Source of the DNA: Clostridiales bacterium
GTDB taxonomy: Bacteria > Bacillota > Dethiobacteria > Dethiobacterales > Dethiobacteraceae
Length of the DNA: 64,000 nucleotides
Assembly (NCBI GenBank): GCA_018335855.1
Contig: JAGXRM010000030.1
Coordinates: forward strand, 62,001 to 126,000
Direction: 5' to 3'
In this document: positions 15,979 through 25,724 of the stretch, one piece after another
Position numbering within the stretch: position 1 is the first letter of the stretch
Layout of the letters: every line of letters begins with the position of its first letter
The notes under the pieces: model-generated
Seen by the model: the letters and a program-made list of their open reading frames with translations, nothing else
What the model was told of the DNA's origin: nothing
The model's database searches: none
Program-made: the position numbers and the translations under genes

Positions 15979-17529
15979 TTATTTTGCGTAGTCAACCGCT
16001 CTGGTCTCCCGGATAACGGTTACTTTTATCTGACCGGGGTATTCCAGTTCTTCTTCAATTTTCTTAACAATCTCGCGGGCAACCTGTACACTGGTCAGGT
16101 CATCCACTTTTTCCGGCTTAACCATTATCCGGATTTCGCGACCCGCCTGAATTGCATACGATTTTTCAACGCCTTCGAATGTGTCGGCGATTTTTTCCAG
16201 CTTCTCTAGCCGTTTGATATACGTTTCGAGGGATTCACGACGTGCTCCCGGCCTTGCGGCAGAAATTGCGTCCGCAGCCTGAATAAGGACGGCTTCCAGC
16301 GTTAAAAAGTCTTCATCGCCGTGGTGAGCTGCGATGGCATTGACGATTTCTTTGGATTCTTTGTACTTTCTGCCCAAATCTCCGCCAATCGTTACGTGCG
16401 GACCTTCTACTTCATGGTCGACCGCCTTGCCGATATCATGAAGAAGGCCTGCCCGCTTGGCAAACTGGATGTCCAACCCAAGCTCAGCAGCCATTGCACC
16501 TGCCAGATGGGAAACTTCGATTGAGTGCTTCAGAACGTTTTGACCGTAACTTGTCCTAAAGCGCAACCGTCCAAGGAGCCTTATCAACTCAGGATGAAGG
16601 CCGTGAACACCTGCTTCAAAGGTGGCTTGTTCACCTTCCTCACGGATACGGGCATCTACTTCTGTTCGTGCTTTCTCCACCATTTCTTCAATACGCGCCG
16701 GGTGAATACGACCGTCGGCGACCAGCTTTTCCAGAGCCACACGGGCAACTTCCCGACGAATGGGGTCAAAGCCGGATAGAATAACGGCTTCCGGAGTATC
16801 ATCAATAATAAGGTCAATTCCCGTCATCGTCTCTAAAGTACGGATATTTCGGCCTTCACGACCAATAATCCGTCCCTTCATTTCATCATTGGGGAGAGAA
16901 ACAACCGATACAGTCGTTTCTGAAACATGGTCAGCAGCAAATTTTTGAATGGCGTATGTGATGATATGCCTCGCCTTTTTTTCTGCCTCTTCTTTAGCCT
17001 GGCTTTCAATGTCCTTAATCATCATCGCCATTTCGTGCCTCACTTCATCACGAACACGGGAGAGGATAATTTCTTTCGCATCTTCCGAAGTCAGGCCGGA
17101 CAGTCGCTCTAATTCGGCCAACTGTTGCTTATACAAGTCATCGACTTTTTGTTGAACTTCGGCAATGTCAACTTCTTTTTTCTTAAAGTCTTCTTCTTTC
17201 TTCTCCATATACGCTGTTTTTTTATCGAGGGATTCTTCTTTTTGTACTAAACGGCGTTCAGAGCGTTGGAATTCAGCCCGTCTTTCACGGCTTTCCTGCT
17301 CAAAGTCTTTACGCAGTTTATGCACTTCTTCTTTTGCTTCGAGAATTTTTTCCCGTTTAACAGCCTGTGCCTGCTTTTCCGCATCATCAAGAATATTTTT
17401 TGCAGCGCTTTCGGCAGAACCGATTTTGCTTTCCGCAGCTTGTTTACGGACAAAATATCCGACAGCAGCGCCGACTGCGGCTGCAACTACCGCGATAACT
17501 ATGACAATTACGATATTCAATGTTTTCAC
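15979..17529 (-). CDS. rny: Ribonuclease Y
   Basis: 516 residues, standard length. N-terminal membrane helix (3-25), long Glu/Lys/Gln-rich coiled coil (about 30-170), KH domain with [12 protein letters not shown], then the HD metal domain with [11 protein letters not shown] and AAHHGDED. Membrane-bound endoribonuclease that starts mRNA turnover. AGGAGG lies 7 nt before ATG 17529. Confidence 0.97.
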   Translation of the reverse strand: MKTLNIVIVIVIAVVAAAVGAAVGYFVRKQAAESKIGSAESAAKNILDDAEKQAQAVKREKILEAKEEVHKLRKDFEQESRERRAEFQRSERRLVQKEESLDKKTAYMEKKEEDFKKKEVDIAEVQQKVDDLYKQQLAELERLSGLTSEDAKEIILSRVRDEVRHEMAMMIKDIESQAKEEAEKKARHIITYAIQKFAADHVSETTVSVVSLPNDEMKGRIIGREGRNIRTLETMTGIDLIIDDTPEAVILSGFDPIRREVARVALEKLVADGRIHPARIEEMVEKARTEVDARIREEGEQATFEAGVHGLHPELIRLLGRLRFRTSYGQNVLKHSIEVSHLAGAMAAELGLDIQFAKRAGLLHDIGKAVDHEVEGPHVTIGGDLGRKYKESKEIVNAIAAHHGDEDFLTLEAVLIQAADAISAARPGARRESLETYIKRLEKLEKIADTFEGVEKSYAIQAGREIRIMVKPEKVDDLTSVQVAREIVKKIEEELEYPGQIKVTVIRETRAVDYAK

Positions 17530-17835
17530 CTCCTGCTTAGCATTTTGTCTATTTTTGTTTTAATTTAGAAAATAAATAAAGCTGTGCGGGCACACAGCTA
17601 TAAAGAGACACCATACCGATCTTACTGGTTCTTTTTCGTTATATATCTTTTTCAGCCAGTAAAATATTTATATGATAGGCCAACGGCCACAAACCTCTTT
17701 ATGAACCCACACGAATAAAAAAATTATCTGCATAAATTGTATCTTTTTTAATAGGAGATGTCAAGAACAAGAAAGACCAGGAAAATCACAATAAAAGCTT
17801 CCCTGAGCGTTATAATTTCCTTGCCTACAAGAAAA
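17530..17835. other. Non-coding gap between recX and rny
   Basis: About 300 bp, AT-rich. It must hold the rny promoter. One hairpin is visible, AGCTGTG (17580-17586) with CACAGCT (17593-17599), in the expected rny 5' leader. I see no convincing gene or named RNA. Confidence 0.5.
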
Positions 17836-17856
17836 AACGCCGACTTCTTCGGCGTT
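17836..17856 (-). terminator. Terminator after recX
   Basis: 8-bp stem AACGCCGA / TCGGCGTT with a 5-nt loop, then TTTT on the minus strand. Confidence 0.8.
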
Positions 17857-17858
17857 CA

Positions 17859-18329
17859 TTATATCTCTCTTTCAAACACGGATAACTCTTTTTCCATAGC
17901 CTGGCGTGCAGCTGCAATGGAAAATCCCCGGTTTATAAGCTGCCGCATTACTTTATCCGCACGAATCTCTCCGTTTGGAGTCATTGATCTGACGAATAGG
18001 GCAGCCAGCTCATTTTCTCGGCTTTGGTCAACTATTTCCCCCACAACTTCTGTTGCCACATTTTTATGAATACCAACCCGATATAACATAGCCAGTAAAT
18101 AGCGGGGTCCGTACGGTTTATGAGAAAGGCGTTGCTCAATCAGGTTGCGGGCAAAAGAAACGTCATCCAGGTACCCGTCTTCACAGAGTTTAGCAACCGT
18201 CAGGGAGGCGATTTCTTCATTGAATCCCTGAAGAATCAGTTTATTATAAACCTGGCTACAGGTGCGTGCCCGGGATGATAGCATACGGAATGCCGTCTCC
18301 CTCGCTTTCTGTGGCGTCATTTTATTCAT
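17859..18329 (-). CDS. recX: Regulatory protein RecX
   Basis: 156 residues made of three-helix repeats typical of RecX ([16 protein letters not shown], then [17 protein letters not shown], then [14 protein letters not shown]). RecX inhibits or tunes RecA filaments. It overlaps the recA stop by 4 bp (ATGA), so expression follows recA. Confidence 0.93.
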   Translation of the reverse strand: MNKMTPQKARETAFRMLSSRARTCSQVYNKLILQGFNEEIASLTVAKLCEDGYLDDVSFARNLIEQRLSHKPYGPRYLLAMLYRVGIHKNVATEVVGEIVDQSRENELAALFVRSMTPNGEIRADKVMRQLINRGFSIAAARQAMEKELSVFEREI

Positions 18330-19348
18330 GACTCTATGGCTGGCTCCGGAACCGGGTTTCTGGTAGGAAGCCCGTAAGCTTCACGAATTTTAGTTTCAAT
18401 GGTATTGGCAATATCGGGGTTTTCCCGTAAGAATTGCCTGGCGTTTTCCCGTCCCTGCCCCAGCCTGTCACTGCCATAGGAAAACCATGCACCGCTTTTT
18501 TGAATCAGATCCATGTCGCAGCCCAGGTCAAGGAGTGTACCTTCCCTGGAAATGCCCTGGCCGTAAACAATATCAAACTCTGCCTGCTTAAACGGCGGTG
18601 CTACCTTGTTTTTTACTACTTTGGCACGGGTACGGTTTCCCACAGCGTCGTTTCCCTGCTTCAACGTTTCTATCCGCCTGACATCCAAACGCACTGATGC
18701 GTAAAATTTTAGCGCCCTGCCCCCAGGAGTAACTTCGGGGTTACCAAACATCACACCAACTTTTTCTCGCATCTGATTAATGAAGATGGCAATTGTATGT
18801 GATTTGGAGATGGCACCGGAAAGCTTGCGCAATGCCTGAGACATCAGCCTTGCTTGCAATCCCACATGTGAATCACCCATTTCGCCTTCAATCTCAGCCT
18901 TAGGCACAAGAGCCGCCACGGAGTCAATGACAATAATATCGATAGCACCACTTCTCACCAATGACTCCGCAATCTCCAGAGCCTGTTCCCCGGTGTCTGG
19001 TTGGGATACCAGAAGTTCGTCTATATTAACGCCGAGGTTTTGCGCGTAGACCGGATCCAGTGCATGCTCTGCGTCAATAAAAGCTGCATATCCGCCGTTT
19101 CTTTGTGCCTCAGCAATGGCGTGAAGCGCCACTGTCGTCTTACCGGATGATTCCGGCCCGTAGATCTCAATTACCCTGCCTCGGGGATAACCGCCCACTC
19201 CCAGCGCGATATCCAAAGCCAGCGATCCGCTTGCCAGTACAGATACATTCAGACGACCAGCGGAATCACCCAGCTTCATTACAGATCCTTTGCCAAATTG
19301 CCGCTCAATTTGCATTAAGGCCATTTCTAAAGCCTTTTGTTTTTCCAA
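18326..19348 (-). CDS. recA: Recombinase RecA
   Basis: 340 residues. Walker A GPESSGKT (64-71), the MAW region, loop L1 ([24 protein letters not shown] region), L2 ([19 protein letters not shown] region) and Walker [10 protein letters not shown] are intact. Catalyses strand exchange and LexA self-cleavage. Start TTG 19348 with GAGGAGG; a LexA box lies just upstream. Confidence 0.98.
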   Translation of the reverse strand: MEKQKALEMALMQIERQFGKGSVMKLGDSAGRLNVSVLASGSLALDIALGVGGYPRGRVIEIYGPESSGKTTVALHAIAEAQRNGGYAAFIDAEHALDPVYAQNLGVNIDELLVSQPDTGEQALEIAESLVRSGAIDIIVIDSVAALVPKAEIEGEMGDSHVGLQARLMSQALRKLSGAISKSHTIAIFINQMREKVGVMFGNPEVTPGGRALKFYASVRLDVRRIETLKQGNDAVGNRTRAKVVKNKVAPPFKQAEFDIVYGQGISREGTLLDLGCDMDLIQKSGAWFSYGSDRLGQGRENARQFLRENPDIANTIETKIREAYGLPTRNPVPEPAIES

Positions 19349-19364
19349 TATATAACCTCCTCAC

Positions 19365-19378
19365 CAAACATTTGTTCC
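19365..19378 (-). promoter_or_regulatory. LexA (SOS) box of recA
   Basis: GGAACAAATGTTTG on the minus strand, GAAC-N4-GTTT, close to CGAAC-N4-GTTCG. It lies between the promoter region and the ribosome site. Confidence 0.65.
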
Positions 19379-19452
19379 CTATGAATAATTCGCTTTGCAA
19401 AACACAATTCCTTCTAATAATTTAAAATAATTATATATTTTTTCAAGAAAAG

Positions 19453-19479
19453 AAAAAATCCTGCGTGGCAGGATTTTTT
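19453..19479 (-). terminator. Terminator after the membrane metallophosphoesterase gene
   Basis: 12-bp perfect stem AAAAAATCCTGC / GCAGGATTTTTT with a 3-nt loop. The gene's stop codon (19478-19480) lies in the stem. Confidence 0.8.
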
Positions 19480-20899
19480 ATTCGAGTTCTTCTTCCGTCT
19501 CCTCATCGGCCCGCACGGAGCCGAACATTCTCCGTTCCAGGGAAAAGCCGCTTTGAAACTGGAAGACACGGATAATATCAGCTGCTTTTAGGTAAAACTC
19601 GCCGTCGCTTTGTTTGCCCCAGTGGAGCAGAATCAGGGAAAACGGCGTTTCCCGCCTGGCCTGCAGGCCGCGGATGCCGGAAGCACCGGTAGTTCCGGCA
19701 TTTATCATGACCGAATCTCCCCGTTCTGTGATATTTACCTGATGGTTATGCCCGGTGAGCACAACGTTAACCCGGTTGGTAAACCGGGAGGCAATTCCGG
19801 GATTATGAACGGCAACGATATGGGGAGGCTCTGTAGCCTCGTCCAGAATACGGTCTAACCGGAGAGCATACTCGTTTAGCACACGTTCAGGACCCACAGT
19901 CATCTCCGGGCCGTGGGAAGAAGGATCGGCAATGCCAGCGATGCGTAAGCCTTTTACCGATATCAGTCCCTCCTCTAACACGATTACATTGGGAATCTCC
20001 TGCATCCTTTCGATAACTTGCGGAGAATCGTGGTTTCCGGGCACAAAAACATATGGTATCCCAAAATTTTCGATGGGTGCTGCCAATTCCGCTTCAATCT
20101 GCGTACCGAAGTCTGTAAGATCCCCTGTATCAATCACGATGTCAACACCGAAAGTAGCAACGACTTGACTAACAAAGTCCATACCAGCCGGGTTATTATG
20201 AAGGTCGGAGATATGAGCAACCTTTAAATCTCCGGCTACTGTTCCCAAAGGTTTTAATAATTCCACCTGGATAAAAAGCTCATTTAGGTTCACGGCGATA
20301 AGTTCCAGTTGCTCACCTAAAGTCCGTACTTTAAACAGCGTTTCTTCAACAAGACCAAACATCCAGGGAGCTGCTGTAAGTATCCCTTCAAACTCCGGGT
20401 TCATAAATGCCAAAGGTTGATATGTGGCATATGAAGCAGAAAGCAAACCTCCCAGTAACAATATCCCGATCAGGCCTCCAATCAGAATCCGCCTTCGGTT
20501 TCGCTCCCCGATCAGATACGGACCCGCAACTCCGCCCAGAAAAGCAAGAGCCAGTAAACGGGCTATAAACATATTTATTTTTCTTCGGGTATCCTGGCGA
20601 AGTTCTTCTACATATGTTTCATCGTCCAGTCTGCCCAAGCCCCGTTGCAACTGATCAAGATTTATATTGGTCAAACTGGCTTTTAACATCAGCGGCGGTA
20701 AATGCGTCTTAGCACGAACTACACCCAGTGGCGGCAAAGAAAGCTGCGTATATCCGCGGTCAAAGACTGTCAGTCCTAATTCAATCTGGAAAGCATCAAT
20801 CGTTGTCGTGAAATTACCAAGCAGACTTACAAATATAAGCATTCCAATAACCGACATCAGAATGAGTGCTGCTGTTTTACGGTTGCGTTCCTGTTGCAA
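19478..20899 (-). CDS. Membrane-anchored metallophosphoesterase
   Basis: About 473 residues from TTG 20899, just after the cinA stop (20904); the longer frame to 21088 overlaps cinA and is rejected. N-terminal membrane helix (about 10-32), an extracytoplasmic stretch of about 110 residues, two more helices (about 148-200), then a calcineurin-like domain with AHISDLHNNP, DTGDLTDF, PGNHDSP and LTGHNHQ. A UDP-sugar, lipid or nucleotide substrate is possible but unproven. Part of the cinA-to-recA cluster. Confidence 0.87.
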   Translation of the reverse strand: MQQERNRKTAALILMSVIGMLIFVSLLGNFTTTIDAFQIELGLTVFDRGYTQLSLPPLGVVRAKTHLPPLMLKASLTNINLDQLQRGLGRLDDETYVEELRQDTRRKINMFIARLLALAFLGGVAGPYLIGERNRRRILIGGLIGILLLGGLLSASYATYQPLAFMNPEFEGILTAAPWMFGLVEETLFKVRTLGEQLELIAVNLNELFIQVELLKPLGTVAGDLKVAHISDLHNNPAGMDFVSQVVATFGVDIVIDTGDLTDFGTQIEAELAAPIENFGIPYVFVPGNHDSPQVIERMQEIPNVIVLEEGLISVKGLRIAGIADPSSHGPEMTVGPERVLNEYALRLDRILDEATEPPHIVAVHNPGIASRFTNRVNVVLTGHNHQVNITERGDSVMINAGTTGASGIRGLQARRETPFSLILLHWGKQSDGEFYLKAADIIRVFQFQSGFSLERRMFGSVRADEETEEELE

Positions 20900-20903
20900 A
20901 TGA

Positions 20904-22145
20904 TCACCCGTAGTGTTTGGCAAGGTACAGGCGGAGGATGTTAAGCGAAGCAATGGCCGCCCGTTCCTTAATATTCTCCCGTTTTCCCATAAAATTAAAC
21001 CTGCGGCAGGAAACGCCGTCAGGTGAAGCCAGGGCAATATAGACCAGTCCGACCGGCTTTTGGTCCGATCCACCGGTGGGCCCGGCAATACCCGTCACCG
21101 CCAGTGCCAGGTCAGTATCGGCCCGTCTGCGTACGTTCTCTGCCATAGAAAGCGCTGTCTCTTCCGATACAGCGCCGTACTCGCGGATAATGGCAGGTTT
21201 GATGCCCAAAAGATTAATTTTCGAACGATTGCTGTATGTAATGAGGCCTTCAATAAAATAGTCGGAACTACCTGAGACATTTGTCAGGTAATGAGCCAGT
21301 AACCCACCCGTACAGGATTCGGCAGTAGCCAATGTCAGCTTTGTTGCGAATAGCATCTTCGCTATCACATCGGCCATTGTTTCCTCGTTTCTGGCGAAAA
21401 TGGCATCACCCAGGCGCTCGTGCAGCAGTTCTTCTGTCTCATCAAGTAACACTTCCGCCTCTTCCCGGGTATCTGTCTTTGCAGTCACGCGAAGATGAAC
21501 TTCGGTATATTTAGCCAGCGGTGCTATGGTCGGATTTGTCTGTTTCCTAATTAAGTCAGCAATTGCCTCTTCCATGGCAGATTCACCAATACCCGTTACT
21601 TTCAGTACGCGGGATAAAATAATCTGTCCCGCTTCTTTTCTTAGTAAAGGCATGACTTTTTCCGCAAACATCGGTTCCAGCTCCCGAGGCGGCCCTGGCA
21701 GCATTACAATGACACTGTCCCCATGTTCCAGCCAGATACCCGGTGCAGTCCCGTTATCATTGATAAGTAATCTTGCACCCTGGGGAATGAGAGCTTGTTT
21801 GCGATTGTTATCGGTCATCGTACGGCCTGTTTTTGCAAACAATCCGACAATCCTGTTTTCCCAGTCAATATCCATCTCTAACGGTAAAGACAATACCGAG
21901 GCTACCGTTTCTTTGGTCAGGTCATCCATTGTTGGCCCCAGTCCGCCGCTAAAAATTAAGAGGTCGGCACGGCTCAACGCGGTATTTAATGCTTCTTGAA
22001 TCCGTAAGTCATTATCTCCCACTACCGTTTGCCAGTATACATCAATACCCAGTTCCGCCAGCTTCTCAGACAGATAGCGGGCGTTTGTATTTACAATTTG
22101 ACCAAGGAGCAGTTCTGTACCTACAGCTATAATTTCAGCCTTCAT
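20904..22145 (-). CDS. cinA: CinA: NMN amidohydrolase / competence-damage inducible protein
   Basis: 413 residues with two domains: N-terminal MoCF-like (GTELLLGQIVNTNARYLSE, SGGLGPTMDD) and C-terminal CinA deamidase (TAESCTGGLLAHYLTN, VTGIAGPTGG). The C-terminal part converts nicotinamide mononucleotide to the acid form in pyridine salvage. Usual neighbour of recA in Bacillota; here one membrane protein lies between them. Confidence 0.95.
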   Translation of the reverse strand: MKAEIIAVGTELLLGQIVNTNARYLSEKLAELGIDVYWQTVVGDNDLRIQEALNTALSRADLLIFSGGLGPTMDDLTKETVASVLSLPLEMDIDWENRIVGLFAKTGRTMTDNNRKQALIPQGARLLINDNGTAPGIWLEHGDSVIVMLPGPPRELEPMFAEKVMPLLRKEAGQIILSRVLKVTGIGESAMEEAIADLIRKQTNPTIAPLAKYTEVHLRVTAKTDTREEAEVLLDETEELLHERLGDAIFARNEETMADVIAKMLFATKLTLATAESCTGGLLAHYLTNVSGSSDYFIEGLITYSNRSKINLLGIKPAIIREYGAVSEETALSMAENVRRRADTDLALAVTGIAGPTGGSDQKPVGLVYIALASPDGVSCRRFNFMGKRENIKERAAIASLNILRLYLAKHYG

Positions 22146-22174
22146 TGTTTCGAACCTTCTCTCTATAGTGATGT

Positions 22175-23272
22175 CTAACGCAAAGCCTTCGCTATGGTTC
22201 CGCCGCCTACCACATCATCGCCGTCGTAGAAGACAACGGCCTGTCCTGGGGTTACAGCACGCTGCGGTTCGTCAAAGTCCAGTTGAACCATTCCAGCCGG
22301 CAGCGGTGTCAGTAGTGCAGCCACCTCCGGTGTATGGTAACGGACTTTTACTGTAACACGACGCGGTTCACTAAGGCCTTCTATCAAAATATAGTTCAGG
22401 TCGTCGGCAATGAGACCTTTCGAAAAGACATCTTTATCATCGCCTACAATCAGTGTATTCGTCTCTACATTGATCTCAACTACGTAAACAGGCCTGCCAG
22501 TCGCTAAACCCAGACCTTTCCTTTGCCCTATCGTATAATTGGCAAGGCCAACATGTGTACCAACCTGCTCGCCCCTTGTATCATAAATCGGTCCGGGAAT
22601 CGCTTTGATATCTGTTTCTTCACGTAAGAAACGTTTATAGTCGTCATCGGGAATAAAGCAAATTTCCTGACTGTCGGGCTTGTCGGCCACAGCCAAGCCG
22701 ATATCGGCTGCCATGGCACGGACATCAGTCTTCAGATATCCCCCCAGCGGAAATAGGGTGTGTGATAATTGCTTCTGGGTCAGGTTATACAAGGTGTATG
22801 TCTGATCTTTAGCAGGATCGGCTGCTTTTTTTAAGCGCCAACGGTTCAGGTCGCCGTCATATTCCACCCTGGCATAATGACCGGTGGCAACATACCAGGC
22901 TTCCAGTTCCAGCGCCCGGCGCAGAAGTAAATCAAATTTCATATAACGGTTGCAGGCGATGCAAGGATTTGGGGTGCGGCCCCGGCGGTATTCTGCCACA
23001 AAGTAGTCAACAACATTTTCACGAAACGCCTCTTTAAAGTTGAGCACATAAAATGGTATTTCAAGCCGGTCTGCCACACGGCGCGCGTCATCAACGGCAG
23101 CCAGCGAACAGCAACCCCGCCCCGAATGTTTAGCTTCATCCTCGAAATCCGGAGAAACCCAAAGCCGCATCGTCACACCGATACAATAATACCCTTGTTT
23201 TTTTAAAAGCGCCGCAGCCAACGAACTATCCACGCCGCCGCTCATTGCCACCATAACACGGTTATTTTTCAC
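22175..23272 (-). CDS. mnmA: tRNA-specific 2-thiouridylase MnmA
   Basis: 365 residues. PP-loop AMSGGVDSS, first catalytic Cys in NPCIACN, second in SQEICFIPDD. Thiolates U34 of tRNA-Glu, -Gln and -Lys. The start is GTG 23272 behind GGGAGG. In genomes with selenium metabolism the same 2-thiouridine can later be changed to 2-selenouridine; no selU is in the window. Confidence 0.96.
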   Translation of the reverse strand: MKNNRVMVAMSGGVDSSLAAALLKKQGYYCIGVTMRLWVSPDFEDEAKHSGRGCCSLAAVDDARRVADRLEIPFYVLNFKEAFRENVVDYFVAEYRRGRTPNPCIACNRYMKFDLLLRRALELEAWYVATGHYARVEYDGDLNRWRLKKAADPAKDQTYTLYNLTQKQLSHTLFPLGGYLKTDVRAMAADIGLAVADKPDSQEICFIPDDDYKRFLREETDIKAIPGPIYDTRGEQVGTHVGLANYTIGQRKGLGLATGRPVYVVEINVETNTLIVGDDKDVFSKGLIADDLNYILIEGLSEPRRVTVKVRYHTPEVAALLTPLPAGMVQLDFDEPQRAVTPGQAVVFYDGDDVVGGGTIAKALR

Positions 23273-23296
23273 TTGCTTCCCTCCCGCCCAAACGCC

Positions 23297-23920
23297 TTAC
23301 CTTCTAGTATGGCCAAAGTTCAGATCTATTTTCCCCCGGGTCAAATTAACCAGCTGTTTAGAAAGTGCATCCATACTACGGCGCGGAATTTTTGCCCTGA
23401 CAGATACACCGTTTTCATCGTAGTCAACGCCTTCAACTTCTCCACCCGCAGCAGCCACCTCATGAAGAACTGTTCCCAGATGGTCATACGATACTCGAGC
23501 CAGCAGCGGCTCCAGTGATACCTCGGTTATCCTGCCTGCTTCCGCCAACCCGGCATCGGCACATGCACCATAGGCCCGGATCAATCCGCCGATACCCAGT
23601 TTAACACCGCCAAAATACCGCGTGCCGACCACAGTTACGTTGGTTAGCCCCGCGTTTTCAATAGCCTGCAGGAGAGGTGTTCCGGCCGTGCCTGCAGGCT
23701 CGCTCGCATCACTCTGCCGCGCCAGCGCCATCTCCCCCCCACCTATTTTATATGCATAAGCGTTATGGGTAGCGTCGCGAAACTCATTACTCACTCTGGC
23801 TATAAACAACTTTGCTTCTTCTTCTGTCTCGGTTCGCGCAACCGATGCCAGAAAGCGGCAGGCACCCACAGCAATTTTTACCCGTATATCATTAGCTACT
23901 GTATCAAACTGGTCAGTCAT
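23297..23920 (-). CDS. YigZ/IMPACT-family protein
   Basis: 207 residues from ATG 23920 behind AAGGTGAC. UPF0029/IMPACT N-terminal domain with CRFLAS, DATHNAYAY, TVVGTRYFGGVKLGIGGLIRAYG-type core, and a C-terminal DUF1949 domain. Role not established; IMPACT relatives bind translation-stress factors. The start overlaps the orphan RarA-tail gene by 8 bp. Confidence 0.9.
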   Translation of the reverse strand: MTDQFDTVANDIRVKIAVGACRFLASVARTETEEEAKLFIARVSNEFRDATHNAYAYKIGGGEMALARQSDASEPAGTAGTPLLQAIENAGLTNVTVVGTRYFGGVKLGIGGLIRAYGACADAGLAEAGRITEVSLEPLLARVSYDHLGTVLHEVAAAGGEVEGVDYDENGVSVRAKIPRRSMDALSKQLVNLTRGKIDLNFGHTRR

Positions 23921-24089
23921 CCCGGTCACCTTTGTTTTTCCGCTCCTCTTCCCAGCGTTCCATGCGCTCGGAAATAGAACGCTCATAGCCGTTCGTACCT
24001 GGCTTATAGAATACCGGACGCGTCATCCCCTGGGGCAGGTAGTCCTGGAGAACAAATTCTTCTTCTTCCCGGAAGGAAAAGATGTCCAT
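23913..24089 (-). CDS. Orphan RarA/MgsA C-terminal domain protein
   Basis: 58 residues from ATG 24089 to TGA 23913. The run FVLQDYLPQGMTRPVFYKP then GYERSISERMERW closely resembles the last 45 residues of RarA/MgsA AAA ATPases (YLP..., YYxPTxxGxExxIxERL). The AAA domain is absent from this window. It starts 4 nt after the scfB stop with GGAAGTGAG as ribosome site, and overlaps yigZ by 8 bp, so it looks translated. It may be a remnant left by rearrangement or a free-standing oligomerisation/DNA-binding piece. Confidence 0.7.
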   Translation of the reverse strand: MDIFSFREEEEFVLQDYLPQGMTRPVFYKPGTNGYERSISERMERWEEERKNKGDRDD

Positions 24090-24093
24090 CTAC

Positions 24094-25422
24094 TCACTTC
24101 CCATGCTGTAGCGTACGCCTGGCCTGCAAATACAGGCCGCACTCCACCCGCTTACGGTGCAACGCACACCCCAGAGAATACGGTACAAGCAAATCACCGT
24201 TCATCAACCATGCCGAAGCGTGACAGCCGCCTCCGCAAAAAAAGCGGGCGAAACAGTTCAGGCAAGCTTCCTTATGATCTGCATCCAGCCCGCTAAAACG
24301 GGCCAGTTTATCCTGTACTATGCCTGAAGAGACATGGCCGGCGCAAAAATCCTCTTCACCGACAAACTGGTGGCACGGGTACAAACTGCCATCTGGCGCA
24401 ACAGCAAGATACGCTGCACCGGCTCCACATCCTGACGATCTCTTCTTGGCACAGGGACCCTGCTTCAAATCCAGTTCAAAGTGGAAAAAATCAGCCCGTT
24501 TTCCTTCAAGCTCCCTCTGCCATAATACTTCCACCAGCCGTTCATACTCCGCAATCAATCCGGGAAGATCTTCCTCCCGCAACGACTCTTCCTTCTCCGG
24601 TGTCAGTACCGCTGGCTCCAGAGAAATCCGGTCAAAGCCTTCAGCCAGCATCGCCAGTACATCCTCGGTAAAATCTCGGTTGTGCCTGGTATACGTGCCG
24701 CGCAGATAATAGTTATCTCCACCACGGCCGGCCACCATGTCTTTACAGTTCTTCAGCACAATATCATAGCTGGCTCCACCGCCGGGCCGACGGCGCATCC
24801 TGTCGTGTACATCCTTCCTTCCATCAAGGGAGAGAACAACACTGATCTGTTCAGAGTTCAGGTAGTTACGGATTTCCTCCGTTAAAGCAAGAGCATTGGT
24901 GGTGACAGTAAATTTCAATGCTTTGTCCAGTTCTTGTACCCGTTTTTTCCCGTAGGCCACCACTTCACACAGCACATCAAAATTTAAAAGCGGTTCCCCG
25001 CCAAAAAAGTCAATCTCACAATGCCGCCGTTTTCCGCTGTTTTCCAGCAAAAAATCCACCGACTGTTTCGCCGTGTCAAGGGGCATCAGGCCCCTGGTGC
25101 CGCCGTAATTCCCGGAGCCGGCAAAGCAATACCCGCAGCGGAGATTGCAGTCATGGGCCAGATGCAGACAAAGCGCCTTTACCACGCCGTCATCCACGAA
25201 GCCCACCGGTTTCTTCCCGCTAAACAGAAGTCCCCTCTCCCGCAATTCACTGATTTCAGCAAGTACCTGTTCTGTCGTCTCTTTTCCAAATCTCTCGGCC
25301 AACTCCTGTTCGGACTCCAGCAGTTGTACCGCTACATAGGAAGGCTCGTCCAAGACATGCAGCGCCCCACTCTCCACATCCAGCGCCATCCTCAACCCAT
25401 GCATCTCAAATGTATGTACCAT
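24094..25422 (-). CDS. scfB: SCIFF peptide radical SAM maturase
   Basis: 442 residues. An N-terminal RiPP-recognition-like region (about 1-80), the radical SAM motif C92-x3-C96-x2-C99 (DCNLRCGYCF), GGEP at 141-144, and a cysteine-rich SPASM region near the end (CAKKRSSGCGAG, YPCHQFVG, CLNCFARFFCGGGC). Installs thioether cross-links in the SCIFF peptide encoded directly upstream. Widespread in Clostridia. 41 bp separate it from scfA, with a terminator between that would make maturase mRNA scarcer than peptide mRNA. Confidence 0.95.
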   Translation of the reverse strand: MVHTFEMHGLRMALDVESGALHVLDEPSYVAVQLLESEQELAERFGKETTEQVLAEISELRERGLLFSGKKPVGFVDDGVVKALCLHLAHDCNLRCGYCFAGSGNYGGTRGLMPLDTAKQSVDFLLENSGKRRHCEIDFFGGEPLLNFDVLCEVVAYGKKRVQELDKALKFTVTTNALALTEEIRNYLNSEQISVVLSLDGRKDVHDRMRRRPGGGASYDIVLKNCKDMVAGRGGDNYYLRGTYTRHNRDFTEDVLAMLAEGFDRISLEPAVLTPEKEESLREEDLPGLIAEYERLVEVLWQRELEGKRADFFHFELDLKQGPCAKKRSSGCGAGAAYLAVAPDGSLYPCHQFVGEEDFCAGHVSSGIVQDKLARFSGLDADHKEACLNCFARFFCGGGCHASAWLMNGDLLVPYSLGCALHRKRVECGLYLQARRTLQHGK

Positions 25423-25444
25423 ACGATTGTTAGTCCCCCTGTAT

Positions 25445-25475
25445 AAAAAAAAGTAGTCGGCGACTACTTTTTTTC
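25445..25475 (-). terminator. Terminator/attenuator between scfA and scfB
   Basis: GTAGTC / GACTAC with a 3-nt loop, extended by pairing of the flanking A and T runs; symmetric, so it may work on both strands. The scfA stop codon lies inside the stem. Confidence 0.75.
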
Positions 25476-25622
25476 TCCTTCACGTATACATACCTGATTG
25501 CCTACAGTGCAGGAAGTTTTGCAAGCGGACTGGCACGATGTGGGACACTCGCCGCAACCTGTCCCCTCTTCGAACGCGTGAGCCGCATCGGGATTCACAG
25601 TAATAATATGCTTCTTTGTCAA
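25464..25622 (-). CDS. scfA: SCIFF (six cysteines in forty-five) precursor peptide
   Basis: 52 residues from TTG 25622 with AAGGAGG 8 nt upstream; too short and too oddly started for most gene callers. It begins with the conserved KKHIITVN and carries six cysteines at 23, 26, 30, 34, 38 and 45. This is the Clostridia-wide SCIFF ribosomally made peptide, substrate of ScfB for Cys-to-Thr/Ser-type thioether cross-links. Its biological role is not known. Confidence 0.95.
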   Translation of the reverse strand: MTKKHIITVNPDAAHAFEEGTGCGECPTSCQSACKTSCTVGNQVCIREGEKK

Positions 25623-25653
25623 AGCTTTCGCCTCCTTGTCAGATTACAGCATA

Positions 25654-25682
25654 ATTATAGCACACCTGCCATTCCCGGTAAA
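25654..25682 (-). promoter_or_regulatory. scfA promoter
   Basis: Minus strand TTTACC (25677-25682), 17-bp spacer, TATAAT (25654-25659), 32 bp before the TTG start. Confidence 0.65.
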
Positions 25683-25724
25683 GTTACCCGGGTCAGTTTA
25701 ACAATTGATGTTTCCTGCAACTTT

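Noticed and set aside
20900-21088. Longer start of the membrane metallophosphoesterase
   Set aside because: Would overlap cinA by more than 180 bp and encode a shadow of it; TTG 20899 starts just before a proper membrane helix.
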